Notes: generated by a model from the letters alone, not told the origin. Positions 5,909 to 12,424 are shown, counted from the first letter of the stretch. The stretch is 15,468 nt of DNA from an uncultured Spirochaetaceae bacterium (GCA_902773215.1 CACYDQ010000298.1:1-15468); one strand, 5' to 3'. Program-made: numbers and translations.

Positions 5909-6721
5909 CTATTCGATTTCCTGAAGACTGTCAGAAACAGATTTCACTTTCCTTGTGGCGATGTCGAAGGCCTCGCGGTTCTTCCCCCTGTGGCTGGAGC
6001 CCGAGAAGTTGAAGACAATGATGTCGTCAAAGATCCTGTCCATCGCGCACCTGAGGGCATCGTCCTCCGCGAAGCACCGCCTCCAGAACTTCGGCTGCTT
6101 GTTGCTGGTGAAGACGATGTTGAAGTTCCCCTCCTTGTTGTACCTCCTGTCTATCATGTCGAAGAACAGCCTGGTGTTCTCCGCGTCGAAGTCGCAGTAG
6201 CCGACCTCGTCGATGATGAGGCAGGAAGGCTTGACGAGGGAGCCGACGGCCCTGTTCTGGCGGCCGTACTTCCTGGCCTCGGTCAGGATGTCGTTCAGCT
6301 CCGTCATCTTGACGAAGTACGCCTTCATCAGCCGCCTGCAGCATTCGTAGCCGAACGCCATCGCGAGGTGCGTCTTCCCCGTGCCGGACGGCCCGATGAA
6401 GGCGATGTTCCTGCGGGCGTAGAGCGGCGCGAGCGTCATTATGGACTTGAGCCTGTCGAGGCCGTTCCCGGAGAGCTCGCCGAAGTCGAAGTTCCCGAAC
6501 GTCCTCGGGTTCCTCACGGGGAGCCTCGAGCTTTTCAGGAGGAAGTCGACGGACGCCCTGGCCTTCCTCTCCGCGAGCTCGGCGAACACCTCCGCAACCG
6601 ACTCCATCTGCGCCCCGGAGTACCCCTTCCCCAGCATGAAGGCGGATATCTCGTCTGCCCCGACCTTGAGGTTGAGTGTCCCAAGGCTCCTTCCGAGGGA
6701 CTCCATGATGTCATTCTCCAT
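5909..6721 (-). CDS. istB: IS21-family helper ATPase IstB
   Basis: 270 residues, an AAA+ ATPase that helps the IstA transposase select and deform target DNA. Walker A is GPSGTGKTH (110-118) and Walker B is CLIIDEVG (167-174, Asp171-Glu172). The arginine-rich region near 228-232 (CAMDRIFDD) fits the sensor/Arg-finger part of DnaC/IstB-like proteins. Residues 1-100 match the IstB N-terminal region that contacts the transposase. The ATG at 6721 overlaps the end of istA by 11 bases, the standard coupled arrangement in this family. Length and motifs are complete, so it should be functional. Confidence 0.95.
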   Translation of the reverse strand: MENDIMESLGRSLGTLNLKVGADEISAFMLGKGYSGAQMESVAEVFAELAERKARASVDFLLKSSRLPVRNPRTFGNFDFGELSGNGLDRLKSIMTLAPLYARRNIAFIGPSGTGKTHLAMAFGYECCRRLMKAYFVKMTELNDILTEARKYGRQNRAVGSLVKPSCLIIDEVGYCDFDAENTRLFFDMIDRRYNKEGNFNIVFTSNKQPKFWRRCFAEDDALRCAMDRIFDDIIVFNFSGSSHRGKNREAFDIATRKVKSVSDSLQEIE

Positions 6722-8033
6722 GGCCGCCCCCGCTGAAATCGAACTGGTCGAAGTAGTCGTCCCCCAGGGCCTTTGAGGCCAGCTGGCGCACGAGCGTCCG
6801 CACGGGGGCCGTAGGGAATTCCTCCGGCTGGTCGGGCCTGGCGTACTGGTCCTTGCAGTAGCTGTCCTTCCGGCTCCATGTCACCTCGTGCCTCGCGAGC
6901 AGGCCCTTCATGTCGGCGGAGTATATGAGGAGCTCCCTGCCCCGCCTGCAGACGCGCACCGTCTTCTGGACGTATGAATACGGCACGCCGAACCTCCTGC
7001 CCTCGTAGTTCACGAACCCGTCGAACGAGATCCTCCGCTCGGGGCAGAGGTACGGGAGGAGGCTCCCGTCTTCTTCGAGGCTTGCGGCCACGCGGAGGCA
7101 TTCCCCCGCATGCTCGTCGTTGGGCACCATGTCCAGCGCCCTGTGGTATATGGAGTTCTGCCTGTTGCACCAGTCAAGCCCCTGCTCGTTGAGGTCGGTG
7201 ACGTTCAGGAACTCCCTCCCGGCGAGGAAGTTGTCCTTCACGAAGCGGACGAGCCGCTCCACCTTGCCCTTGGTGAACGGGTGGTAGGGCCTGCAGAGCC
7301 TCGTCTGGAATCCCACCGCCGCCATGAACGCCTCGTAGTCGTGGTTCCACAGCGGGCGGCCGTCCGCGTCCCGTCCGGTGACGACGGACTTCATGTTGTC
7401 GGTCAGCACCGTCTTCGGGACCCACATGTACCTGAAGGCATGGATCATCCCTATGAACAGGTTCTCCTGCTTCGCGTTCGGGAAGAACTCGATGAACCGC
7501 TGCCCGCAGTGGTGGCAGACCATGGCGAAGCATGCCGCCCGGACAATCTCCCCGTCCGCGGTGAGCACGTCCGTGAAGCCCCAGTCCATCTGGTAGCTCT
7601 GCCCCGGCCCGGTGGCGTAGCGGCGGCCTCGGTTCCCCTGCGGGGATACGGCCTGCCTCTTTGCGGGGACGAGGCCGCGGTGCCGCGCGATGTAGACCTT
7701 TATGGCCGTGAGACCTCCGCTGTAGCCGACCTCGCGCAGCCTGTCGAGGCACCTCTGCGAGTTCGTGACGTTCTTCCTCAGAAGGTCGTCGAGCACGGCG
7801 GTGTAGCCGGTGAGGACCGTCTTCTCCGGCCTCCTCCCCCTGTTGCCGTGGGGGAGCTCCCTGAACCCGTTCCTCTTGAGACGCCTCAGCCTTGCCCGCG
7901 AGATTCCGGTCAGCCTGCCGAGCTCCGCGAGGTTCACGTCCTCCTCCCTGAACCCGCCGCCTTCGCGGCCCTTAATAATTTCCAGCGCCTGTGATACACT
8001 CAGGAACTGGCCGTTGTCTGTTCTTTCGCTCAT
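6711..8033 (-). CDS. istA: IS21-family transposase IstA
   Basis: 440 residues when started at ATG 8033, which has AAGGAG (8043-8038) 4 bases upstream; an extension to 8153 would run into the terminal repeat and is rejected. An N-terminal helix-turn-helix (about 33-56, LAELGRLTGISRARLRRLKR) is followed by a second DNA-binding region and a DDE integrase core. Catalytic residues are Asp150 in SYQMDWGF, Asp212 in TVLTDNMKS and Glu259 in TKGKVERLVRF. The C-terminal part after 350 (FVNYEGRRFGVPYSYV) is the usual beta-rich domain of IstA. It catalyses strand transfer of the element together with IstB and is translationally coupled to istB. Confidence 0.95.
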   Translation of the reverse strand: MSERTDNGQFLSVSQALEIIKGREGGGFREEDVNLAELGRLTGISRARLRRLKRNGFRELPHGNRGRRPEKTVLTGYTAVLDDLLRKNVTNSQRCLDRLREVGYSGGLTAIKVYIARHRGLVPAKRQAVSPQGNRGRRYATGPGQSYQMDWGFTDVLTADGEIVRAACFAMVCHHCGQRFIEFFPNAKQENLFIGMIHAFRYMWVPKTVLTDNMKSVVTGRDADGRPLWNHDYEAFMAAVGFQTRLCRPYHPFTKGKVERLVRFVKDNFLAGREFLNVTDLNEQGLDWCNRQNSIYHRALDMVPNDEHAGECLRVAASLEEDGSLLPYLCPERRISFDGFVNYEGRRFGVPYSYVQKTVRVCRRGRELLIYSADMKGLLARHEVTWSRKDSYCKDQYARPDQPEEFPTAPVRTLVRQLASKALGDDYFDQFDFSGGGHGE

Positions 8034-8098
8034 GTCGCTCCTTGGATGGAATTCTTGGTCGGAACCCCATTCTAAGGACTCATGGCGGGGACTGGCAA

Positions 8099-8171
8099 TG
8101 GCTTTTTTTGCGCGACTAAAATTGGCTGTTTTCTTCCGACCGGGAGTGGTCAAACTCGCCCGACGCTAACA
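8099..8171 (-). repeat. IS21 right end with three 24-bp-spaced motifs
   Basis: Plus-strand TGGTC at 8147 and TGGCT at 8123 and 8099 are complements of the GACCA/AGCCA motif, again exactly 24 bp apart. The outer 61 bases align without gaps to the left end. Confidence 0.8.
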
Positions 8172-8175
8172 GTAC
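8172..8175. repeat. Target-site duplication of the IS21 element, right
   Basis: GTAC immediately follows the terminal CA of the element and equals bases 5808-5811. Confidence 0.7.
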
Positions 8176-8248
8176 CCTAAATTTCTCCGGAAAATGAGTG
8201 AATTCGCTACAAAACGGAGGGGGCCGCCGGATGTAGGATATTCCCATT

Positions 8249-8281
8249 CCGCCCGATTATATAGAAAAAGTTTGCGGGCGG
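8249..8281 (+). promoter_or_regulatory. Inverted repeat around an AT-rich -10-like box before the LuxR-type gene
   Basis: CCGCCCG (8249-8255) and CGGGCGG (8275-8281) are perfect complements separated by 19 bases. The enclosed AT-rich stretch ATTATATAG (8256-8264) may be the -10 box. Such an arrangement could be an operator or a 5'-leader hairpin lying just before the ribosome-binding site GGAGG (8285-8289). No -35 box stands out. Confidence 0.4.
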
Positions 8282-8294
8282 GACGGAGGAATAT

Positions 8295-9050
8295 ATGTAT
8301 ACGAAAGAAAACGCAGGACAGGTCATCGCGTTCGGTTTCAGCGCGCACAACCTTGTCATGATGGAATCCGAGCTTGCAATCCTGTGGCCGGGGCGCCGCT
8401 TTTCACCCTGCATGAACGCGGTCGAGCTGAACAGGCTGCTGGGCGGGAATACGCTTTCCCGGGAAAGAGCCGGGGAGCTCTCGCTCCTGGTCAACCTGAG
8501 CCGGGAATTCCATGAGCTGGACAGCGCGCTCAGGATGGCGGACGGACGCGGCATCCCGGTCATCGGGGCCGTCGCGACGGATTTCATCAACGCCTACAGC
8601 CTGCGCCTGTGCCTGGACCGGGAGCTTCCCGCCATAATCGGCGAGCTTAACAGCCGGGAAGAGCTGGGCGAGGCAAGGGACGCGATCAGGGCGGGAAGGC
8701 GGTTCGTCCCCCGCACGCTCCTGCGCGATGAAGGATACCGCTTCGTGGATCCGGCAGTCTGCCTGTCGCTCCTGAGCGACAACGAGGCCCTGTGCGTGGA
8801 CGCGAGGCTCGGGGGGCTTTCCGTCAAGGAAATTGCCGGCCGCATGAAGGCCAGCGACTCCACCGTCCGCACCTACGTCAACCGGGCATTCGCCAAGCTG
8901 GGGGTCTCCACGGCGGAAGAGCTCGCATGGCTCCTCGCCGGGCATCCGTCGGGATGCTACCACAGGGAACGGGGCACGCGGCAGAGAATGCTCTTCCCCG
9001 CCCGGAAATCCCGCACGGACATAAAAAAGCCGGAGCAAGCTTACACTTGA
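8295..9050 (+). CDS. LuxR/FixJ-type transcriptional regulator
   Basis: 251 residues; ATG 8295 lies 5 bases after GGAGG. The C-terminal region 157-215 is a LuxR-type helix-turn-helix: LSLLSDNEALCVDARLGGLS, then VKEIAGRMKASDSTVRTYVN and RAFAKLGVSTAEELAWLL. The position of the recognition helix (DSTVRTYVNRAFAKLGV) matches the GerE/LuxR pattern. The N-terminal 130 residues have alternating strands and helices like a receiver domain (IAFGFSAHN, IPVIGAVATDF, RELPAIIG), but I see no acidic pocket or phosphorylated Asp, so it is at best a pseudo-receiver. About 35 residues follow the helix-turn-helix, and the last ten codons overlap the terminator hairpin of the opposite-strand RNA candidate. The target genes are unknown; it is the only DNA-binding regulator in a window with three phosphorelay proteins. 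Confidence 0.8.
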   Translation: MYTKENAGQVIAFGFSAHNLVMMESELAILWPGRRFSPCMNAVELNRLLGGNTLSRERAGELSLLVNLSREFHELDSALRMADGRGIPVIGAVATDFINAYSLRLCLDRELPAIIGELNSREELGEARDAIRAGRRFVPRTLLRDEGYRFVDPAVCLSLLSDNEALCVDARLGGLSVKEIAGRMKASDSTVRTYVNRAFAKLGVSTAEELAWLLAGHPSGCYHRERGTRQRMLFPARKSRTDIKKPEQAYT

Positions 9051-9056
9051 TCCGGC
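9023..9056 (-). terminator. Intrinsic terminator of the structured RNA candidate
   Basis: Minus strand: GCCGGA (9056-9051) pairs with TCCGGC (9034-9029), and inside it CAAG (9049-9046) pairs with CTTG (9039-9036). Six T follow directly (9028-9023). There is no T run on the plus strand, so the signal is specific to minus-strand transcripts. It overlaps the last codons of the plus-strand LuxR-type gene. Confidence 0.8.
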
Positions 9057-9230
9057 GCCCGATGGGTAAGATTGTGCTTGCGGTTGCGATCCAAACTGAG
9101 AAGGAGTGGAAAACTTAGTTTCTCGCGCTTCCTCATGGATTCCCCGGGACGGTGACCCTTCCCCTGAGGGGGAAGGAACTGTCTCCCGAAGGCTCCATAC
9201 CGTTTATCCGTCGGGTCTCATCCCCTCAAC
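9023..9230 (-). ncRNA. Candidate free-standing structured RNA, about 207 nt
   Basis: A good promoter (TGGACA-N17-TATAAT, 9265-9237) and a good terminator (9056-9023) bracket a region with no convincing gene. The predicted transcript can fold. CCCGACGGATAA (9215-9204) pairs with TTACCCATCGGG (9069-9058) in 10 of 12 positions, closing the molecule. A long imperfect hairpin lies inside it (TGGA, CTTCGGGA and CCTTCCCC on one side; GGGGAAGG, TCCCGGGG and TCCA on the other, 9197-9136). A smaller one follows (AAACTAAG/CTCAGTTT, about 9121-9092). A closing stem, an asymmetric central loop with a small hairpin and a terminal rod of this size recall 6S RNA, but I see no decisive signature, and no RNase P, tmRNA or SRP RNA motif. 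An alternative is a message for two short overlapping ORFs. Confidence 0.55.
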
Positions 9231-9236
9231 GTACCG

Positions 9237-9265
9237 ATTATATAGACAGAAAATCCCTTTGTCCA
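9237..9265 (-). promoter_or_regulatory. Sigma-70 promoter of the structured RNA candidate
   Basis: Minus strand TGGACA (9265-9260), exactly 17 bases, TATAAT (9242-9237): five of six and six of six consensus matches, the best sigma-70 promoter in the window. It points away from the receiver-Hpt gene and towards the gene-free stretch 9051-9230. Expected start is about 9230. Confidence 0.75.
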
Positions 9266-9308
9266 GTGAAAACAGGGCGAATTCAGCAAAAAAAATGCCC
9301 TACGTTCG

Positions 9309-10226
9309 TTAGTTTGCCAGATAATCCGAGGCAGCTTCGACAGCCTTCCCGTAAGCTTCCAGCAGCGCGGCGACGTTTGCCCTGACATACTCCAGGTCCC
9401 CGTCGCGGGATGCATGCTCGGCTTTTTCCGCCAGATCCCCCAGAATCATCGCGCCTACCATTCGTGAGCTTGACTTGAGGGAATGCGTCGCTATGCGGTG
9501 TTTGGCAAGGTCGCCTTCCTTCGCGCTCTTCTGTATCGTGTATCCGTTCTCCATGTACGCGTCCGCCCAGTTCTTGAGCAGCTGCTTGTACATCTCCGTG
9601 TCGCCCCCGGAAAAGGCCAGTCCCCTCGCGGCATCCAGCGGCGCGGACGCTTCTGCCGGGACCGCAGCCTGCGCCATTGTGCCGTCCGCACCCTCGCCGC
9701 CGTCTTCCCCGGTCATCTCCTGTATCTTCGCGAAAAGCCCTCGCTTTCTGGGGGCGGCGGGGGCAGCTTTCGTGGCTTCCGGCTCGTTCCGCGTGACTTT
9801 CCCGGGGGGCAGGAGGGCAAGCAGGAGCTTCTCCACGTCCTCGGGCAGGACGGGCTTGGGCAGGTAGTCGGCGAAGCCCTCCCCCTTGTAATAGGCACGG
9901 GTGGCCTCGCGGGGCGAGAGCGACGGGTCGGCCCCTTCCGCCCGCATGTCGTTGCCGGTCAGGGCGACGAAGGGGGTGGAAAGGTTCAGGTTTCCTTCCA
10001 TAGTATGTGCCATGCGGAAGGCCTCAAGCCCGTCGGGCTGGGGCATCACGTGGTCAAGGAGGACAAGGTCGAACTGTTCTTTGCAGAGGAGGTCGAGCAT
10101 CTCCTGCCCGCCCGTAGCCGTCACGAGCCCGGCCTGGGTGGGAGAGAGGAGGCGCTCCAGAACCATAAGGTTTATCTCCTGGTCGTCCACGGCCAGGATT
10201 CTGGCTTGAGGTGCAGTAAAATTCAT
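9309..10226 (-). CDS. Receiver-Hpt phosphotransfer protein
   Basis: 305 residues with two signalling domains. Residues 9-137 form a response-regulator receiver: acidic pocket Asp14-Asp15 (ILAVDDQEINL), phosphorylated Asp58 (LVLLDHVMPQPDG), Thr90 (ALTGND) and Lys124 (YLPKPV). A flexible Ala/Pro/Gly-rich linker (about 140-195) leads to an Hpt domain (198-303) with phospho-acceptor His248 in the motif ATHSLKSSSRMVGA. Such proteins pass phosphate between receivers in multistep relays. There is no DNA-binding or enzymatic output. The gene follows the double-receiver gene by 15 bases and is surely co-transcribed. No Shine-Dalgarno sequence is visible in that gap, so translation may depend on coupling. 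Confidence 0.9.
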   Translation of the reverse strand: MNFTAPQARILAVDDQEINLMVLERLLSPTQAGLVTATGGQEMLDLLCKEQFDLVLLDHVMPQPDGLEAFRMAHTMEGNLNLSTPFVALTGNDMRAEGADPSLSPREATRAYYKGEGFADYLPKPVLPEDVEKLLLALLPPGKVTRNEPEATKAAPAAPRKRGLFAKIQEMTGEDGGEGADGTMAQAAVPAEASAPLDAARGLAFSGGDTEMYKQLLKNWADAYMENGYTIQKSAKEGDLAKHRIATHSLKSSSRMVGAMILGDLAEKAEHASRDGDLEYVRANVAALLEAYGKAVEAASDYLAN

Positions 10227-10241
10227 CCGTAGTGACCGCGG

Positions 10242-11060
10242 CTACTTCTTCATGAATGTCGGAGAGGGCGGGTTCAGGAAGTTCATCACCTTCTGGATGA
10301 TGACCATCGGCGGCGTCGTCTTGAGGACGTAGCCGACGGGCTTCTCGATGAGGATTTCCTTGACCACGTCCTTGCTGTCGTTCCCGGTCAGGAAGATGAC
10401 GGGGATGGTCGCGGTCTTGGGCTCCATCTTGAGCGAGCGGTAGACCTCAAGCCCGGACATCAGCGGCATCTCGTAGTCGAGCAGCATCAGGTCGATGTGG
10501 TTCTGCTTGGCGGCGCTTATCGCGTCGGTGCCGATTCCTTCCGCTATGACGTTGAAGAACTTGATGAACCAGGACTTGAGCGCGCCCAGGTAGACCGGGT
10601 CGTCGTCCACGATGAGGAGAGTCTTCTTCTTGGGATCCACCGCATAGCTCTTCTCCGTGGGGGAGATGACGTAGTTCAGGCTGTTGGTGCGGATCATGCC
10701 GATGACCTTCTCGGAGGTCACAGGACGCTCCACGACACCGGTGATGAGGGCTTCCTCGATGTACTCCTTGGCGTGGGAGATTTCCGAGGGCTGGCCGATG
10801 AGGTAGAATTTCTTGCGGTCGCTGCCCATCAGGTTCTTGAGCGTGGGGAATATATCGCTGAAAGTACTCTCGATGTCCTCAAGGAACACGAGTATAATAT
10901 CCGGTGAGGCATACTCTGCGTGGGACTGCATATCACGGATTATGCTGCCGTTGGCCGTACAGAACGTGACATCATAGCTCTCCTTTTTGAGCGCGGAAAT
11001 GAGCGTCTGCACGAGGAAGTTCGCGGAATCGCCGGCAACAAACAGAATTTTTTCGTCCAT
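10242..11060 (-). CDS. Double-receiver response regulator without output domain
   Basis: 272 residues from the ATG at 11060 (MDEKILFVAGD). The start at 11066 is only one base after the -10 box and 11096 is upstream of it, so both are unlikely. The N-terminal receiver-like domain (4-125) is degenerate: no acidic pair after the first strand, FLED where the phosphorylated Asp would be, and ERPVT in place of the conserved Lys-Pro. The C-terminal receiver (146-262) is complete: Asp152-Asp153 (LLIVDDDPVY), Asp195 (LMLLDYEMPLMSG), Thr225 (FLTGND) and Lys247 (VLKTTPP). With no output domain it should act as a phosphate carrier or through protein contacts, probably in a relay with the receiver-Hpt protein encoded next in the operon. 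Confidence 0.88.
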   Translation of the reverse strand: MDEKILFVAGDSANFLVQTLISALKKESYDVTFCTANGSIIRDMQSHAEYASPDIILVFLEDIESTFSDIFPTLKNLMGSDRKKFYLIGQPSEISHAKEYIEEALITGVVERPVTSEKVIGMIRTNSLNYVISPTEKSYAVDPKKKTLLIVDDDPVYLGALKSWFIKFFNVIAEGIGTDAISAAKQNHIDLMLLDYEMPLMSGLEVYRSLKMEPKTATIPVIFLTGNDSKDVVKEILIEKPVGYVLKTTPPMVIIQKVMNFLNPPSPTFMKK

Positions 11061-11067
11061 ATCCATA

Positions 11068-11096
11068 ATTATACAAGAGGTCAATTGATAATGCAA
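11068..11096 (-). promoter_or_regulatory. Sigma-70 promoter of the double-receiver operon (leaderless)
   Basis: Minus strand TTGCAT (11096-11091), 17 bases, TATAAT (11073-11068). The ATG at 11060 begins 8 bases after the last T of the -10 box, so the transcript should start at or next to the start codon. No Shine-Dalgarno site precedes that ATG within the expected transcript. Confidence 0.65.
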
Positions 11097-11118
11097 GGGG
11101 AAATTTTAAGGATAGTTA

Positions 11119-11131
11119 GGGGGGGGGGGGG
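11119..11131 (+). repeat. Homopolymeric run of 13 G
   Basis: Thirteen consecutive G, located 23 bases upstream of the -35 box of the double-receiver promoter and about 120 bases upstream of the dnaN promoter. Runs of this length slip during replication. In Treponema pallidum, poly-G tracts upstream of tpr genes are known to vary in length and change promoter strength. Confidence 0.9.
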
Positions 11132-11250
11132 TAACCACCGTTTCACTACCGGGCGTTCCCCCTGCCCCAGCAGCTGCTCCTCGCAGCGCATCCGGAGGCC
11201 CCCTCCCGGGACACGCCCCGGAAAACTGTCTAGCCATTCCCCCCTCTTTG

Positions 11251-11259
11251 TGATACAAT
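11251..11259 (+). promoter_or_regulatory. Extended -10 promoter for dnaN
   Basis: TGATACAAT: TG at the extended -10 position and TACAAT as the hexamer, with no clear -35 box. The expected start is near 11266, so the leader would be only about 13 bases and begin at the ribosome-binding site AAGGAG (11265-11270). Confidence 0.5.
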
Positions 11260-11278
11260 GGAAGAAGGAGTTTTGACG

Positions 11279-12403
11279 ATGAAGTTCACTTTTGACCGCG
11301 ACGCGATGATCGGCGAGGTAGCAATCGCACAGGAGATAATCTCGACCAAGAACGCGGGTTCCATACTTTCCAACGTGTTCCTTTCGGCAGCCGGCAACAC
11401 GCTCACGATAAAGGCGACGGACGTGAAGGTCTCCTTCCTTGCCTCCGTGCCGGTGCAGGTGCAGGAGGAAGGCTCCACCACCGTTTACTGCGACAAGTTC
11501 ATAGGCATCCTTTCCGCGCTCCCGGCGGGCGAGGTGGAGTTCGTCCAGCAGGCCGATGACGGGGGGCAGGCCCAGGGCGTGGTCATCCGCCCGGTCGGCA
11601 AGAAGATAAAGTTCGAGATGCGGACGATGAGCGAGGAGAAGTTCCCCGAGGTCGCCGTCTCCGAGGACGCCCCTTACTTCGAGGTCGGGGCCAAGGAAAT
11701 CAAGGAGATGATTGCGCAGACGATTTTCGCCGTCTCCAGCGACGAGACCCGCTACTTCATGAACGGCGTGTACTTCGAGAAGAAGGGGGACAGGCTGAAC
11801 ATGGTGGCGACCGACGGAAGGCGCATGGGCTTTTCCTCCAAGGAAATCCTCGCGGGCGTGCCGGACTTCCCCGCCGCGATAATCCATCCCAAGGTGCTCG
11901 GAATCGTCCTGAAGCACTGCCCGGACGAGGGCAATATCTGCATGGCGATTGTCGATAAGATGGTCTTCTTCAAGTTCGCGAGCTACCGCTTCGGGGCGGC
12001 CCTGATTGACGGCCAGTTCCCCGCATACGAGCGCGTCATCCCCGCGAGCCAGGCCCACAGCTTCACCGTCTCCAAGGACGAGCTCGTCTCGGCGATGAAG
12101 CGCGTCGCCCTGATGGTGGACAAGAAGGCGGGCCGCATCTACTTCAACATAGAGCCGGGACTCCTCCGCATTACCAGCCGCCAGAGCGACCTGGGCAGCG
12201 CGGACGAGGAGATTGCCTCATCTTACGAGGGCGAGAGCTCCGTCATCGCGATGAACTACCGCTACATTGACGAGCCGCTCCGCGTCATCGGCGCGGACAG
12301 GATAGCCTTCGAGTTCAGCGAGGAGATGAAGGCCGTCACGATGCGGCCAGAGCCCGCCTCCCACTACTTCCACATCATCATGCCGATGCAGAAGGAAGCC
12401 TAG
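11279..12403 (+). CDS. dnaN: DNA polymerase III beta subunit (sliding clamp)
   Basis: 374 residues, the normal length for the ring-shaped processivity clamp that holds DNA polymerase III on DNA. The ATG at 11279 follows AAGGAG by 8 bases and gives the expected beginning MKFTFDRDAMIGEVAIAQEI; the upstream ATG at 11258 lies inside the -10 box and is rejected. Family segments include ILSNVFLSAAGNTLTIKATD (domain 1), DETRYFMNGVYFE and MVATDGRRMGFS (domain 2), and the C-terminal HIIMPMQ, which lines the partner-binding pocket. It is a single-gene unit here, followed by a strong terminator and not by recF. dnaA is not in the window, so its usual linkage cannot be judged on the upstream side beyond the divergent response-regulator operon. 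Confidence 0.96.
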   Translation: MKFTFDRDAMIGEVAIAQEIISTKNAGSILSNVFLSAAGNTLTIKATDVKVSFLASVPVQVQEEGSTTVYCDKFIGILSALPAGEVEFVQQADDGGQAQGVVIRPVGKKIKFEMRTMSEEKFPEVAVSEDAPYFEVGAKEIKEMIAQTIFAVSSDETRYFMNGVYFEKKGDRLNMVATDGRRMGFSSKEILAGVPDFPAAIIHPKVLGIVLKHCPDEGNICMAIVDKMVFFKFASYRFGAALIDGQFPAYERVIPASQAHSFTVSKDELVSAMKRVALMVDKKAGRIYFNIEPGLLRITSRQSDLGSADEEIASSYEGESSVIAMNYRYIDEPLRVIGADRIAFEFSEEMKAVTMRPEPASHYFHIIMPMQKEA

Positions 12404-12424
12404 GTCATCCCTCAGGACACGCAG

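Larger units (their letters stand above)
5812..8171 (-). mobile_element. Complete IS21-family insertion sequence
   Basis: A 2360-bp element bounded by TG...CA ends. It carries istA (transposase, first) and istB (ATPase, overlapping), both on the minus strand. The ends are imperfect inverted repeats: the outer 61 bases match at about 48 positions without gaps (beginning TGTTGGAGTCGGG on the left and TGTTAGCGTCGGG on the right). Each end has three copies of a GACCA/GCCA motif at exact 24-bp spacing. Both genes are intact and a GTAC duplication is present, so the insertion looks recent and possibly still active. It sits 123 bases upstream of the LuxR-type gene and interrupts a repeat array behind the nuclease gene. 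Confidence 0.93.

Noticed and set aside
7110..7994. Plus-strand frame of 294 codons inside the IS element
   Set aside because: A shadow of istA, with the Pro/Arg/Val-rich composition typical of antisense frames in GC-rich genes.
9281..9311. Terminator of the receiver-Hpt gene at the run of eight T on the minus strand (9297-9290)
   Set aside because: No stable hairpin directly before the T run; only a 5-bp GGGC/GCCC pairing that encloses it.
11081..12058. Long minus-strand frame of 325 codons opposite dnaN
   Set aside because: A shadow of the high-GC dnaN coding sequence; dnaN is unmistakable on the plus strand.
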